Assembly: GCA_035079385.1 (NCBI GenBank)
Contig: JAVHKY010000029.1
Span: 1,550,001 to 1,614,000 of the forward strand
Origin: Aspidiotus rigidus
Lineage: Eukaryota; Arthropoda; Insecta; Hemiptera; Diaspididae
DNA: 64,000 bases
Direction: 5' to 3'
The notes under the pieces are model-generated. The model worked only from the letters and a program-made list of their open reading frames with translations, had not been told where the DNA came from and ran no database searches. Shown here piece after piece: positions 23,501-35,238 of this stretch. The first letter of the stretch is position 1. Each line of letters opens with the position of its first letter. Position numbers and translations under genes: made by a program.

Positions 23501-24582
23501 AATCTGAAAATCGCTTTATTACCGATTCAAGAATTTACCTTATACTGTAATTAAGGAACTGAACGAGGAGCAAGCCTATATAAGACCTGAAAGTTAAGGT
23601 TAAATATTCAAAGTAGGTACTAAAAAATACGTTATCCATAAGATTGAATGCCATGCTTGATGCATTATTAGATCGAAAAAATCAGCTTTTGATTATGATC
23701 CTGGATACATCATCAAACTTCGATATAACAAAATTTTGAAGTCTTTTTCACAAAATTTCATTCTAGGCAAAAATACTTGTGATTCTACTAACCCTCATTT
23801 GATAATAGTTGAGTGACGTCCCTTTGGGTGGAAATACTGTTTTTCCACACCTGAGACTGAGTATTCAACCCGCTAAAGGTTCAGTTTTGCTATGGCCAAA
23901 TATGAAAGTGGATGGGAGCAAAGATCTGCTTACCGAGCACGCTGGCTGTCCAGTAATTTTTGGTGAAAAAATTGGTAAGTTAAATTCCTAGGATTTATGT
24001 ACTCATTAAAGATAACTAAGTTTTGCAACGTGTCGCTGAACAATATAAGTTGATTATCTATAAGGAAGGACCCTAGACTTCGAGCTGACACAATAGGTAC
24101 CTATCATAGTCGTGACAATATACACCTAGGGATAAAGTTAAGTTTTTTCATCAATAGGTAATATACATCAAAAGTCTGGTAGCTATTTTTTCTTACTTCC
24201 GTCCAATATCTGCTAAACTTATTTCTTCAAAGTGATTTATAAAATCATTTCTGATTAATAGGTAGGTACTAAATATTTGTATTAAATAATTATACTAATG
24301 TGATTAACGTCTATTAGAATATATATACACACTACAAAGTTTTATTGACCCTCATTTGGTCAGAAAATTATCGGGAAAAATTTAGAATCTTCTTCATAAT
24401 AGAATCAAAGTAAATCAATCTACTCATAAAATAACTTTTTTTCAGTCTGTACACAATGGTTCCGAATGACTGGTCAAGATCACTGGATTACTAAGCCAGA
24501 AAAGAATCCAGTTTCATCAAATTTCAATTACGGCAAATACAAGAAGAAAAGACAGAACTACAAGAATCTTTCATCAGCATGA
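20578..24582 (+). CDS. Prolyl 4-hydroxylase alpha subunit, ten exons
   Basis: Such enzymes hydroxylate proline in collagen-like repeats in the ER lumen, using Fe(II), 2-oxoglutarate, O2 and ascorbate, usually bound to protein disulfide isomerase. Exons: 20578-20729, 20812-20957, 21226-21390, 21932-22084, 22202-22308, 22391-22627, 23016-23213, 23312-23362, 23809-23974, 24446-24582. They sum to 1512 bases: 503 residues plus TGA, near the usual length. A short signal sequence (MNVAYLIIYVISMVDSS) leads an N-terminal region with EFASNPLAIYKVIKYLS. The peptide-binding TPR-like part spans about residues 155-240, and NLCAGE-x-KLKCRY is the usual LCRGE/CRY hinge. Catalytic residues: HND (His379, Asp381), His447 in TEHAGCPV, and Lys457 in GEKI, where GEKW is usual. 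The exon 2 donor (GTGGGT at 20958) is weak but keeps phase. The acceptor of exon 6 is the second AG (22390); the first gives a stop. No premature stop remains. Confidence 0.9.
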
Positions 24583-27256
24583 GAAAACCATAAAATTAGG
24601 CACACCAGTAGAGTTTCAATTTCAAACTAGAGTTGAAAAGGAACCGCTGGAATCACTATTCTCCAGAACGAAGAAGAACAGCGGATACCCACCCCCATAA
24701 AAAAAAGTTTTCCTTTTAAAAACTTGAAAATTCGAAATCTTGAAAACTGACCTTAAACAAACAAGACAAAATCAGAAAAAATTAGTACAATCATCTTATC
24801 GAATTTTTTTGTTTACTCGGGTAAAAATATATACTTTGTTATTATACGTGAACTCAAATGACGTTATTATGCACCAGCTTTGCGGGTGAAAGGTATCGCT
24901 TTTAAGAGGAAGATTGATACCTGGTGATAAGGAAGGAAGCGGGATAGAAAGTATGACATTATTACCCTCTGCGTACAAAAACAAGGTAATAGTGGGAGTT
25001 AATAGTAGTTTTGATGGTCGAGTTCGCTTGCTGCATGCAGTGAAGTCGAAAGTTTGATTTATGTTTTTGTTCACTTTTAATAAAAAGGTACCTACTTGAA
25101 ATGTATAATTTAAATAGGAGATGAATCATCAAAAGGTTTGTTTATAAGTACTGTATACCAAAAAACAGATAGCAAATGACTAGATTATGATATACCTTGT
25201 CGCTTTGATCAAAAAATTAATCAATTATTCTTCAAGTAATTAGTAACAAAGGTGAGCGAGGGTGTAGATTTGAAGAAAATAAAGCATAATATATAAGTAC
25301 CTACCTACATTTTTTTTTTTTTTTTTCATTTTTTCTAAAAAATTTCCTGCTCATCACTTACTTTTGAAGACACTTTACTAAGAATATTCGAGGCAATCTA
25401 ATTAAAATTAAAGTGATAATTAAGGCCAAACAGAAATATACATAAAATATGAATACTGGTAGTAAGCTTTCTTTCCTTTTCGTAAATATCGGTCTTTTTC
25501 TCTTTAAAAGAAATTCTGTGGACACTTGAAAAAATTATTGGACAGCTTAGCTCAAGTTTTTTTCTAAACAATTCATCTCACAGAATCGCCGAAGGCTTGT
25601 ATAACCGCACACATGTGCAATGAGTGCATACTGCAGCTGTCAGACTTTCGACTTGTACGTTATACGTATGGTCTACTTTGATTTTCCTGCACTTTGTTAG
25701 AACCTTGAACTTTGAAAATTTTTATAAACTCTCTCCTTAAGTTAATATTTCACATTCGAAAATGTGATCGATAAGCTAATATGTACATATAAAGGAATAG
25801 ACGCGGGAACTCGGGAACTCACTCGTTCCCTTTAATTCTACGTTATCATTTTACATTTTAAAAGCAAAACTAAAAGGCGAAAGGCGGCTCCATTATTTGT
25901 ACACATTCATAGGATTTGTAATCTTGCACGCCTTTGGAAAGGTTACTCGGCGACCTTAACGTTCATTCTGAGTTTTGGTATCTAAAATATTTCTTTTCAG
26001 AAATATTGGAAAACATATTAAGCGTCCACTACTTCGAAGAGATCGACAAATATTTGTCTGAACGATTTTTGCTTTGCGTGAGTGCCACATTCTCTGTTCG
26101 CGCGCCGAACATTTTCTTGTGCGAAGACAAAAAGTGAAGTTACATAAATTTGGAATGTAACATTTTGCATATTATTTATAAGTATCCAACCTCTCCTACG
26201 TATTTTCACGCTCGCTCCTCGCATAATATCGTATTTTCAACCTCGCATGACCATCAGAATGGAAGATAACAATACCGGCACAAAATATCCTTTATCCTAG
26301 TTATTAAAGGCAGCTTTATAATGATTCGATGGCTACAATCAAGTTATTTATACTTCTTAGGTCAGTGTGATATAGTGAACGCAAACGGTGTTATATATTC
26401 TATGGCAGCTCGTAACGGTTTAAATATAATGATTAACAAAGCCTGCTTCTGTAGGCGTGAAAATTAGATAAATTTTAAAGAAAATGCTGAAGCCGCGTAT
26501 TAATTCACAACGTAGAGTACCGTACGTTTTTCTAATTACCTGTAATCTTGCAGCCTCATTTTTGATACGTACAGTTGGGTAAAATGCAAACGATAGTACA
26601 CATACCGTTAATCTGATTCTATATGTCTACAACGACACGGGTTGGATTCTATCAAGGTAACCACACAAACACTTACCTACAGTCAAAACAAATCAGAATT
26701 AAAAATGTGACAAAATGAAATGAATCATTAAACCTGTACGTACTTGATGAGACGGCTGCCTGATTTCTATCGCGACATTTTCAAGCTTTGTGATTATTAT
26801 AACCGCATATCATACGCACATGATAATCCATCAATTTTGAGCATCTTGAAGTCTGACTTTTATAACTTTGTTGCTCGACTTATACAGTGGAAACGCTGCA
26901 CTGATATAGTTGTTGCCACCATACCATATTCGAATGTTCTGTCTAGGATCACTTCCATCACAATCTCTGTCCCTCGCGACAACGGTTTGCAAATAGTCAC
27001 TGTAATTATTTATAAAAATGGTTTCTCAATTCGAGTATTAGAGTTGGAACCGAAGTTAGATCTTTCCAATTGATTCAGGAATCATACTAAATCCATATTA
27101 ATTAGAAGAAAATGATAATTCAATACAAGCAATTAATAAGGGAGATCACAATGGTAACATCACTACCTTTGGAGACTTATGAAATTCAAAATCTTAAGAT
27201 AGAGGACAAGAGAGAGGATTTGCGAATAGAACAAGGTAAGTGGCCGCGAAAATAGA
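24583..27256. other. P4HA 3' flank and gene-free stretch
   Basis: A possible AATAAA for the hydroxylase lies at 25079-25084. Beyond it I see no supported gene. A 109-codon plus-strand frame at 26744-27073 and a 92-codon minus-strand frame at 24796-25074 show no recognised motif and may be chance. Confidence 0.4.
25079..25084 (+). terminator. Candidate polyadenylation signal of the hydroxylase gene
   Basis: AATAAA about 500 bases after the stop codon. Chosen because it is the first canonical hexamer downstream. Confidence 0.35.
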
Positions 27257-27259
27257 CGA

Positions 27260-27318
27260 GATCTGTACAAACTACAAAGGGCGTCCGTCCAATGCCCCAT
27301 TTGTAGTTTGTACAGATA
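27260..27318. repeat. Compact hairpin, 18-bp perfect arms
   Basis: ATCTGTACAAACTACAAA (27261-27278) is exactly complementary to 27300-27317, continuing inward with GGGC/GCCC around GTCCGTCCAAT. It resembles the 4487-4571 hairpin in its GGGC-GTCCGTC-AATG centre. Confidence 0.75.
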
Positions 27319-29710
27319 GAATACCCTCAAATTGAACACAATCACGTCAATCACTGAGTTCAATGACGTTTGATTTGGCTTCAACGATCAACACTTCAAC
27401 ATTCGAATTCTGTACGGCTCGTAGCTTCTAGCAAATTAAGGCATAAAAAAATATGTTTGATTGGCTTATAATTAGAGCAGTCGGGAAGGACAGCGCTAGT
27501 ATCGCACACTACACAAAAATAATAGAAAAATAACTGATGGGAGTGAGGGTGAAGGGTAAGAGGTTTCCTTAAATGAATCTGAATTGATTTTTATAAAAGA
27601 AAATGACTTGTATAAAATTTTCCACTCTACAAATTTTGTTCTCTCCATTTTGCGCTTACATTGCTTTGTTCCTGATTTATTTTGAAAAGGAAATTACTCA
27701 TCACCGAACATCTGAATGGAAAAATATCTTGCTCCAGTTTTTGATTTTGATTTTGCCGATTGCAACGCTCCTATTGGATAGCCCATTGCGAAAAATATTC
27801 AATAGTATGGAATTGTTTAGCAGTTAGCACAATAATATTCAAAAGTTTTTGGTAAAGAAGAGGGTATTTCTAATGTTGGAGATTATCTTTCAGCGAGCAA
27901 ACATTTTGGACATTTGACCCCAGTCATTTTCATCTTTTTTTTTTTTCCTAGTCTCGTGAAATCTAGTCAATTAGAAGGCATACCTATGGAAGTATTGTAG
28001 TTATCATATGGTACAAATTAAAAATTAAATAAGTCTGTGCGGTTTGCAATCAATAAATACTTTAAGTATATCAGCCGGTTTAATCATCCTCATAACCCTA
28101 AAGACCGCCTCCACGGATTAAACAAATTTAATGAGTTTCATCTACCTAGGTAGGTACCTCATATTTGTACAAATAACTCCTTGTGTAATGATTTTACTTA
28201 AAAGGTGACGTTCTAATTTCTCCGTGTAAATATTAGAGTAGATAATTCTGAATGAGAATTTTTTGTCCTGGTGAAAAAGTGATCGTATTCCAGTGTTAAT
28301 GAATTTACACTTTTACCGTCTTTAATTTAGAAAAAGATCGTGCGTAATAAATACAATCGTCGACATTATAATTGAAAAGTCAAATCTTCTATGCCTTATA
28401 ATCCATTTCATCTCAGAGGTACTCACAGTGAACATTGAAAAACGATTTGTCGCTCGACACCCGATACGAATATAATCTATCAACAAAATTCCATAGCTAT
28501 TTCATTTTTCACCTGCAAATAGAATGCTCGTTATTCGTACGTTCTCTTTTAGCGCGTTCCCTTCGTCATTATTCAGCAAATATTTGAATGTCGATAATGA
28601 TAATAATATTTCTGGATTCTACATCAATATGGTTTTAAAGAGGCAGAAATACGAAAGCGTGGTCGGCGAATAATTCAATGCCACGTTGAACTTCGCCTTG
28701 GTGACCCAATAAAAGAAATATGGGTCGTGTATTCTAGGGGTTGGGACAAGTGGAATTCTTGCTTCTTCCTCTTCTTCTTTTCTTTTTTTTTAATTATTCA
28801 ATAGGCGATGATGGGTAACCGCCAACCGATAATTTTACCTTCGTTTCATTTGCATTTGACACCAGCGTACATTTTCGGGCGTAATGTTTAAAGGAGGAAG
28901 ACGGGGTAAAATTCTTTCTTGTCGTTCCATCTTTCTATACTTTATTCATCTACCTCTCAACCTTGAACACGTTATGCGTACATTTTTCTCGTATAATTTC
29001 GTGAAATCTTCTACAAAAAGAGAGAGTATTTTTCACATGCAAACACTTTTACGTAAATTAGGTAGGTAGTACCTAGTTAGAAATAGTTTTCTTTTTTTTT
29101 TTTTAGAACTGATGTGAAGCGGAGTGTTCACTCTTTCGAATAACTGGCGGCAAATGTATTACTAATTTCTCTTCATACAGCACCCCTTCTCTGACGATTA
29201 CAACATTTCTTTTCAAAGCCGAAACTTCCCGCAGACTTCAAACAAAATATGTCTAGTCATCTTCCAGAAACATCAAGTCCTCATCAAAACCTCCTTTGCA
29301 GAGAATCACCACCACTTCTAAATCCCTCAAGCTCAGTTTTCTTTTTATATTGAACTACTTAAAGCTGAGTGAAATGCCACTAATATCTTGGTCATAGTTT
29401 CAGTACTGCCTCAGTGAAGTTTCTCTGTCGTATCACTTGGGATCGACTCATATGCTCAGATTTGAGGAAATTTCTGGATGCGAAACTATCATCAGTATTT
29501 ATATAGGTACTAAAAGATAGAAGCTTATACCTAGGATCAGGAAATATCATCTGCAAGTCGTTATTGGAAGACTTAATGTGAGAAGTGGTGGCACCTCACG
29601 TTTGATTCTTGGTCTATCCTCAAAGACATAAATAACTGCAGTTTGTTATTTGGATGTTAAAATTAGTGTAGGGATAATTATAGTTCTCAAACGTAAAGGA
29701 GTTGAGTATA
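27319..29710. other. Gene-free stretch
   Basis: No supported gene. Short palindromes of the CTACCTAGGTAGGTACC type occur near 28143 and 29060; they recur through the window. Confidence 0.4.
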
Positions 29711-30264
29711 CTGGGTGGACTGCAGAAAGATGTTACCAGTTAAATGATGTGAGTTTACGCTAAATTCACTCCAGCTCAAAAACGCGAAACGTTAGATGTA
29801 TAGGTACTTTAAATCTACAAAATTTGTATCTCAATTTTATCTTCAATTTGCGCCCCTATTCAACTTTCGACGAATTTTTTGAGCCAAACATGAAGTAAAA
29901 TGTGCCAAAAATTGACCAATTGGTCAAAATAATTAAGAATTAAAAATCGTTTAAACTTTTATATTTTACTTGATTTGAAAGTGAAATTTAAGGCTGATTC
30001 CGAAAAAAAAAATACCTTAATAACACAATGAAGCTTGCAAGTGGGGCAATTTTCAATTTTTTATTTTAAAAATCTTGGCGAATTGGGTCAATTTTGGCAT
30101 ATTTTGGTCCATAAATCGGCTTTATAGTTGTAGAAAGGTGAGTAGAGGCACAAATTGAAGATAAAATTAGGATACAAATTTTGTAGATTTAAAATATACC
30201 TTTACTAGTTTAATAGTTTCTCTTTATCTAACACATTAGTTGTTTTGAGTAGGACTGCCGAGTA
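29711..30264. mobile_element. Foldback element with ACTGGGTGG end, copy 1
   Basis: Starts with CTGGGTGGACTGCAGAAAGA after TA (29709-29710). A subterminal CTCAAAAACGCGAAACGTTA follows, then a long inverted repeat: ATCTACAAAATTTGTATCTC near 29815 against its complement near 30180, with TGACCAATTGGTCAA and TTGGGTCAATTTTGGCAT as inner arms. Copy 2 lies at 45813-46369. The right end here is diverged or truncated and its boundary is approximate. No coding capacity. Confidence 0.65.
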
Positions 30265-30489
30265 TTCATTCCACAAAGGTCAACTAACTTATATTTCTAC
30301 TTGGGGAAAAAAAAATCAAAATAATTCATTCATTTTCTAATCCCGGATCAGATTTAGTTTCTCAGTTAGAATCACAAGATAGGTATGCTTGCTGATAGCT
30401 CTGATTCATGGATCATCTCTACACCTATTTAATTCATTTGTGATTCATATCCAAGATCAGATTCAGGTTGGGGATCATAAAATTGTGTA

Positions 30490-30615
30490 TTATCAAAAAA
30501 CTAGCCGCGGCTAGGCCTGCGGCGCCAGACAGGCTCCCGCTTCGCGCTCGCTGTTTTATTCATTAGTTTCATCATGACAGACTCGCGCTTCGCGCTCGCA
30601 GAGAGCACGCCGCCG
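30490..30615. repeat. GC-rich palindrome-bearing repeat
   Basis: A GC island in AT-rich surroundings with CTAGCCGCGGCTAG (palindrome) and two copies of CGCTTCGCGCTCGC about 58 bases apart. The CGCTTCGCGCTCG motif is typical of dispersed repeats; related CGAGCGCAGCGCTCG occurs in the 462-bp element at 42164. Confidence 0.5.
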
Positions 30616-31551
30616 ACGGACTATCAATTGCTGTAAGATACCTACTACCTACACGACAGAGCAGATTTTTATATTTTGTTTATAACGTTTAAACTTTCAA
30701 TAGTCAAATATGTATTCCCACAAACAAAGTGTGTTTTATTAGGATTCCTATTTCCAGATTTTTAATTGCTTTTATAGCTTCCATATACCGGTACTTTTCA
30801 GGATTTTCCTTCAAATTCATTTCGTAGAAATTCTCGGCCTTTTCTATATTTTTTTTTTAAATTCGATAAACATTTGTAGACTAGATTCACTCATATTTTC
30901 ATACTTTCTTTTCAATTACTGGACTTTTATATTGAGATTTTTTAAATGTCTAGAAAATGTTTTTTTCTCTGTATTAATCCTTACAATGACTCCATGACCC
31001 ATGGTAGTGTGTCAGTATGATTGACCTTTAAATGAACATCTTTCATCATTAAATGAACTCAATCCTTTTACCGACTTTTCTAACTAGAAAAGTGAATTCT
31101 TAACCAAGGGTCCATTGAATTTTATTTTCGATGATACTTATTTCATTCAAATTTAGTACATTGGTACCTATTAATTTAAGAGAGGGAATGACTCTCTCAA
31201 TGATTTTTGCATTGTGAGAAGAAAAGTCGTGTACTACTCACGCGACTGCGTGAATGTTTTTTTATTCTTCTCAATGATATAAATATTGTGTTTTGTACAT
31301 CCTATCATTTTTAAGGGAACTAATACTTCGTTTGTATCGTTCAAGAGTATTTATCATTCGATTATCGATCGTTTTTAAACTGGGTCTTCACTTCTGGAAG
31401 AGATATCATATGGTAACTATTTTGATACAGAGTCGTATGGATGAATTTTGACGTTTCGTTTCCTTATTCTCAGATCTGAGCTGACAATGTCTACGAAGAT
31501 TCATAGTTACAATATAACTAACTCTTCAGTTTACACCTGAGAGTTACTTAC
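30616..31551. other. Gene-free stretch
   Basis: No supported gene or repeat. Possible downstream exons of the minus-strand gene at 31552-32004 could lie here, but none keeps the reading frame. Confidence 0.35.
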
Positions 31552-32004
31552 TTTCCGAAATTCTTCATCATAGAACACCACATTGAGATTTAACTCATTC
31601 TGTGGAATGATTCGCTGTTGTTCTTCTAATTTCTGGTTCACGATGAGCTCGTGAATTGAAATTTTCTTGCTCGTTCCAAATTTTAAAACATATAATCGAG
31701 ACGTACTATGAATTAGTACTAGACTTTTCCGCGAAGTCGATGTCTTTTTCAACCTAGTATGTTGAAATTCGATCCAAAACTGTGGTAGTCGATATTTTAG
31801 TTCATTTTTCATGCAATAAGTATACGAATAATCGTTGTTGTAACAGATACGAAAGCAAGTAATTCGATGTTGAAAGTTGGTTCATTTTCCGAGGTCATTT
31901 ACTTACCTTTCTAAAATCTGGAGAGAATATTCGCTCACGCTTTGGCAATTAGCGCTGCTGATTGTTCCCTTCTCTCCGAATAAGTGACGATCACATCGCC
32001 ACAT
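31552..32004 (-). CDS. Unrecognised minus-strand gene, first two exons
   Basis: Exon 1 (32004 to 31907) starts with ATG (MWRCDRHLFGEKGTISSANC) and ends in ILE plus AG before a strong GTAAGT donor. Exon 2 (31753 to 31552) starts after TAG at 31755-31754; AG plus G makes Arg and the frame runs 67 codons to another strong GTAAGT donor. Together they give exactly 100 residues, including KSLVLIHSTSRLYVLKF and ISIHELIVNQKLEEQQRIIP. I do not recognise the family and see no signal peptide or membrane helix. The second exon could be read longer at its 5' end because the frame stays open to 31812. I could not find an in-phase third exon, so the gene is partial. Two canonical donors joined by a phase-consistent junction argue against chance. 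Confidence 0.45.
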
Positions 32005-32746
32005 AAGTTCACTCGCAGAAATTTACCGTTACCTTAAAATCAGTCACCTGTATTCTCGGAAAATTACACATACGGAACTGTCAATCCAAATCACGTCAGC
32101 CTATATTCGATTCACTATCGCGCGCATCTTAGTTTACCCCTCTCCTCAAACACTACCTTACATGGTAATTATTTCTTCCAATCAAAAATCATATTCATGA
32201 AATCATCGATCAAGTAGGGATAATCGCTCCAAAATAGTATAAGTCCGATTAACCGACGATTTAATTGTCGTCGAACTAGCACAAGAAAACATTGTTCTTC
32301 TACGTAAAAGAATGTATTATCATAAATACAGTAAAAAATTAAAAATAACGTAATTTTCTTAGGTTTCATATCTTCAGAATCCTTTATTCAGTTTCTTCGT
32401 TTTCATCTTCAGGTTCTTCGGGGATGCTAGTTAACACACAGTTCAAGAAAAAAAGCCAAAGATTATAAACGTAGATCAGAAATTGATCTAAAACAACACA
32501 CACAATGCCATTAAGCGTAATGCTGTCAACATCCAAACGGGGATATTGGTTATGCAATTATAGGCTACGAGTATACAGTAGTGGTAGAACGCTATTCTGG
32601 CTACTTCTCACAATTCGATACACCACATATTATCTGGAAAAAGCAACGCAAAACATGTACCTTATTCGCTCACTCGTTTTATGTCGAAACGTTTCCGTAA
32701 TTTCGGTCTTATTTTTAACGCATCACATAGATGTCAAACGGAATAT

Positions 32747-34200
32747 CTACGTCCTCCGCTTGTCATCTTTGATAGAGTACCACTGACGCTTGCGAAGAGC
32801 TGAGTCATGAACTGTTCTTGATTCATCATCGGCTCTGCAATGAAAGTAATATTTTCAGAGTACTGCACATATTTTCATACAGAAAAAATTTTCGAAAATT
32901 TACATTTGTCAGCTTCCGAAATCTCCGACTTTTCGTCGACTTCTTCTGGGTCACAGTTCATCTCGCATCCACTACTCTCGGAGCTACTTGAAAAATGTGG
33001 TGGGGTCTGTACAGGTTCTCCCACGACACCTCTCCTGTAGAATTAATCAAAATAAAAATGAATTTGATGAATACAATTAGATGTATGATGTGATCCGTTA
33101 AGCGGAGACACACCATTTAGGCTAAAAAATGAAAAATGAGTTCAAGCATAATTTCTCATGTAAATAACATCGCTGAATCCGAAAATGTTAACCGTTTAAC
33201 CCAAAACGCATTCCTCAAGCCAATAATCTCAACGCCAATTTTTTTCGTAACTCGATGATTCAAAACTTGACGTTGAGATTATTGGCTTTAGGAATACGTT
33301 TTGGGTTAAACGGTCAACATTTTCAGATTCAGCGATGTTTTTTACATAATAAAAGTTATACTTGAACTCATTTTTCATTTTTTGGCGCAAGTGGTCTCCG
33401 CTAAATGAATCACAAATATTCATTAAATAGTACGTTTTTTCCTTCTCCTGTAAAGTTTCGTTTAGCCTCAAAAGCCAGGTTATCGCTAACGGGTCACATA
33501 TAGATAACTAATCAGATTTACGCACGGTGATTCCTTACCAATCATTCTCTACAATAGTCAGTTCTTTTCTTGTACATTCACTGATATTGTTTTTGATATA
33601 GTTTGTCCTTGGCTCTCGCTCAGTGAAATGTTTCTTAAGGATATCGAGAAACTGGGTCAACGTAGGTGCCGGCATGTACTTTTCTGAAACTGCGACTGCC
33701 ATAATTATAACGTCGCTGTAACATTCAAATGGAAAATGTGACTTTCCAATTTGTCACCACTGTCTCAGAAATCAATCTAGCTAAGTTATTCGACACAAAA
33801 TGGATCACTAACAAACAAAGGAAAAATAGTTCGGACAAATTTTTTTCAGAATAGTACATTACACGCCAAGGCTCGAATCAAGCCCTGCTGTGTAAGTTAT
33901 TTTTCTTTATAATTAGAATTTAGAATTCTCTTCGTGAATAATACTTACCGGTGATACACAACCTGATCAGTCTACCTGTGGGAACGAGATCGAAATGACC
34001 AGCTATTCCTAATTTTATCGTAGGAGTAGTCGTACTTCCATGAACCGACAAATTGTCCTCGAATAAAACTTCGTCGATCTGAAATTAATACAACAATGAA
34101 ATTTATTTTCCTTAAAAACGTAACAGAATGGAAATTGGAAAGAATGTTGACAAACCACAATACGCAAGTTAGTCATACCTCGAATTCGACCAAGGTTTTA
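32747..34200 (-). CDS. Unrecognised minus-strand gene, five candidate exons
   Basis: Candidate exons on the minus strand: (a) about 34200-34179 (SKTLVEFE, then a GTATGA donor); (b) 34078-33949, phase 0, giving IDEVLFEDNLSVHG and GIAGHFDLVPTG before GTAAGT; (c) 33715-33539, with an internal ATG at 33702 (MAVAVSEKYMPAPTLTQFLD) and a GTAAGG donor; (d) 33034-32904, acidic and Ser-rich (PHFSSSSESSGCE, EEVDEKSEISEADK); (e) 32832-32747, basic (SALRKRQWYSIKDDKRRT) to TAG. Junctions a-b, c-d and d-e keep phase. At b-c the strong donor gives phase 1 where phase 2 is needed; a weaker CAG/GTTGTG donor near 33960 would fit, or c starts a separate protein at 33702. No family is recognised. The c-d intron contains a 324-bp hairpin element. 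Confidence 0.45.
33090..33413. mobile_element. Long foldback element (about 145-bp arms)
   Basis: The left arm from 33090 and the right arm ending at 33413 are complementary over nearly their full length. Shared blocks include CCAATAATCTCAACG with its complement, GTTTAACCCAAAACG, CATCGCTGAATC, and outer ends GTGAT...TTAAGCGGAGAC. The loop is only about 35 bases. The frames inside come from the repeat and are not genes. It lies in an intron of the minus-strand gene. Confidence 0.85.
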
Positions 34201-34250
34201 GAGGAGGAAGGTTGATTACATAGTCATCGTTTCAGTGACATCACTAGCAG

Positions 34251-34675
34251 TATAGTTTCACACGGGTATGCCGGACCGCCATATTGATCCTAAACTCATT
34301 TTCCTGCATAAGAAATAAGAATGCGGCAAACTTCAGTTCTCTGTAAAAAGGGCCTCTGTCGAATGGAGGCCCTTTTTGCGGAGACCATGATTTTTAAACG
34401 TTTCAGTTCATTGCCAATCTTTTTTTTTTTTTTTTTTTTTTTTTTTTGTATGGGATTTTACTAATTTCTGTAAGAAGGGCCTCTGCGCCATCTCTTCTCT
34501 CCCGTTTCCTCTGAATTCAATATTCAACCGATTGACAATGTATTATTGCATCTTATAGAAAAAGAGTTGCTCTTCAATTTTTGTTCTTACACTTTTTTTG
34601 ATTGAACTTATTGATATAAACGTAAATAGTTTCACGCGGGTATGCCGGACAGCCATATTGATCCTAAATCTTTCT
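34251..34675. repeat. 50-bp direct repeat
   Basis: ATAGTTTCACACGGGTATGC with its continuation to ATTGATCCTAAA (34256-34304) recurs at 34626-34675 with few changes. Between them lie a GGGCCTC hairpin and a 25-base poly-T. Confidence 0.7.
34340..34378. repeat. GGGCCTC hairpin
   Basis: AAAAAGGGCCTC and GAGGCCCTTTTT face each other across a loop of about 9 bases containing TGTCGAAT. The sequence TCTGTAAAAAGGGCCTC also begins at 34467 (with one change) and at 41545, without the second arm. Confidence 0.7.
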
Positions 34676-34727
34676 CACGTACCGCACTGGTAGCATTGAC
34701 TATATACACTTTGTAAGCAGATGTACA

Positions 34728-35041
34728 TGTTGAAATACGCCTCTTCGGCTATGTCAAGTCTACAGAAGATCTAGTGCTGCTTCTAGCGGTCTGACCTGTG
34801 AAGGAAGAGACGAATACTACCTTGTTTGCTTCGACGCTTTAGGCTGAGAGTTTAGGAATAATATTATTACGGTTTCACCGTATACCGATGTCTGTAGAAA
34901 AGTAATAAAATGACATCTGGACATTTTTAGGTATTACGCAGTAAAATAATTCTCCACTGACGCTCTCTGCTCTAAATAAAATATACGCATTCTCTCGTCT
35001 ATCGTGTATTTCTTTCTGTCGAATATATCAGCTTTTCTACA
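34728..35041 (+). repeat. 5' LTR of the copia element
   Basis: Starts TGTTGAAATACGCC and ends CTTTTCTACA, so TG...CA. It contains AATAAAATG-type polyadenylation hexamers near 34907 and 34976. It presumably carries the promoter. Confidence 0.93.
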
Positions 35042-35053
35042 GGTTATGGGCCC
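35042..35053 (+). promoter_or_regulatory. Primer-binding site, initiator tRNA-Met internal half
   Basis: GGTTATGGGCCC directly follows the LTR. It is complementary to GGGCCCATAACC in the anticodon arm of initiator tRNA-Met, not to the tRNA 3' end. Drosophila copia is known to prime from such a half-tRNA, and this element appears to do the same. Confidence 0.75.
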
Positions 35054-35238
35054 AGATTTCGCTCAAACCTGATTTTACATAATACTGGCATGCTTCCTTA
35101 ATGTTCGAAGTTTTCATTTAAATTAAATAACATTAGAATAAAACGTATCATAGTTGAAAGAGTTTTTCCTTCCTGTTCCGCTCGAATTATCGTCCGCCAT
35201 TCTATTTCGTATTTTCGTGTACATATCTTTTGTGCAAA

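Noticed and set aside
33229..33471. 80-codon minus-strand gene
   Set aside because: It lies across one arm of the 324-bp foldback element; its residues come from repeat sequence.
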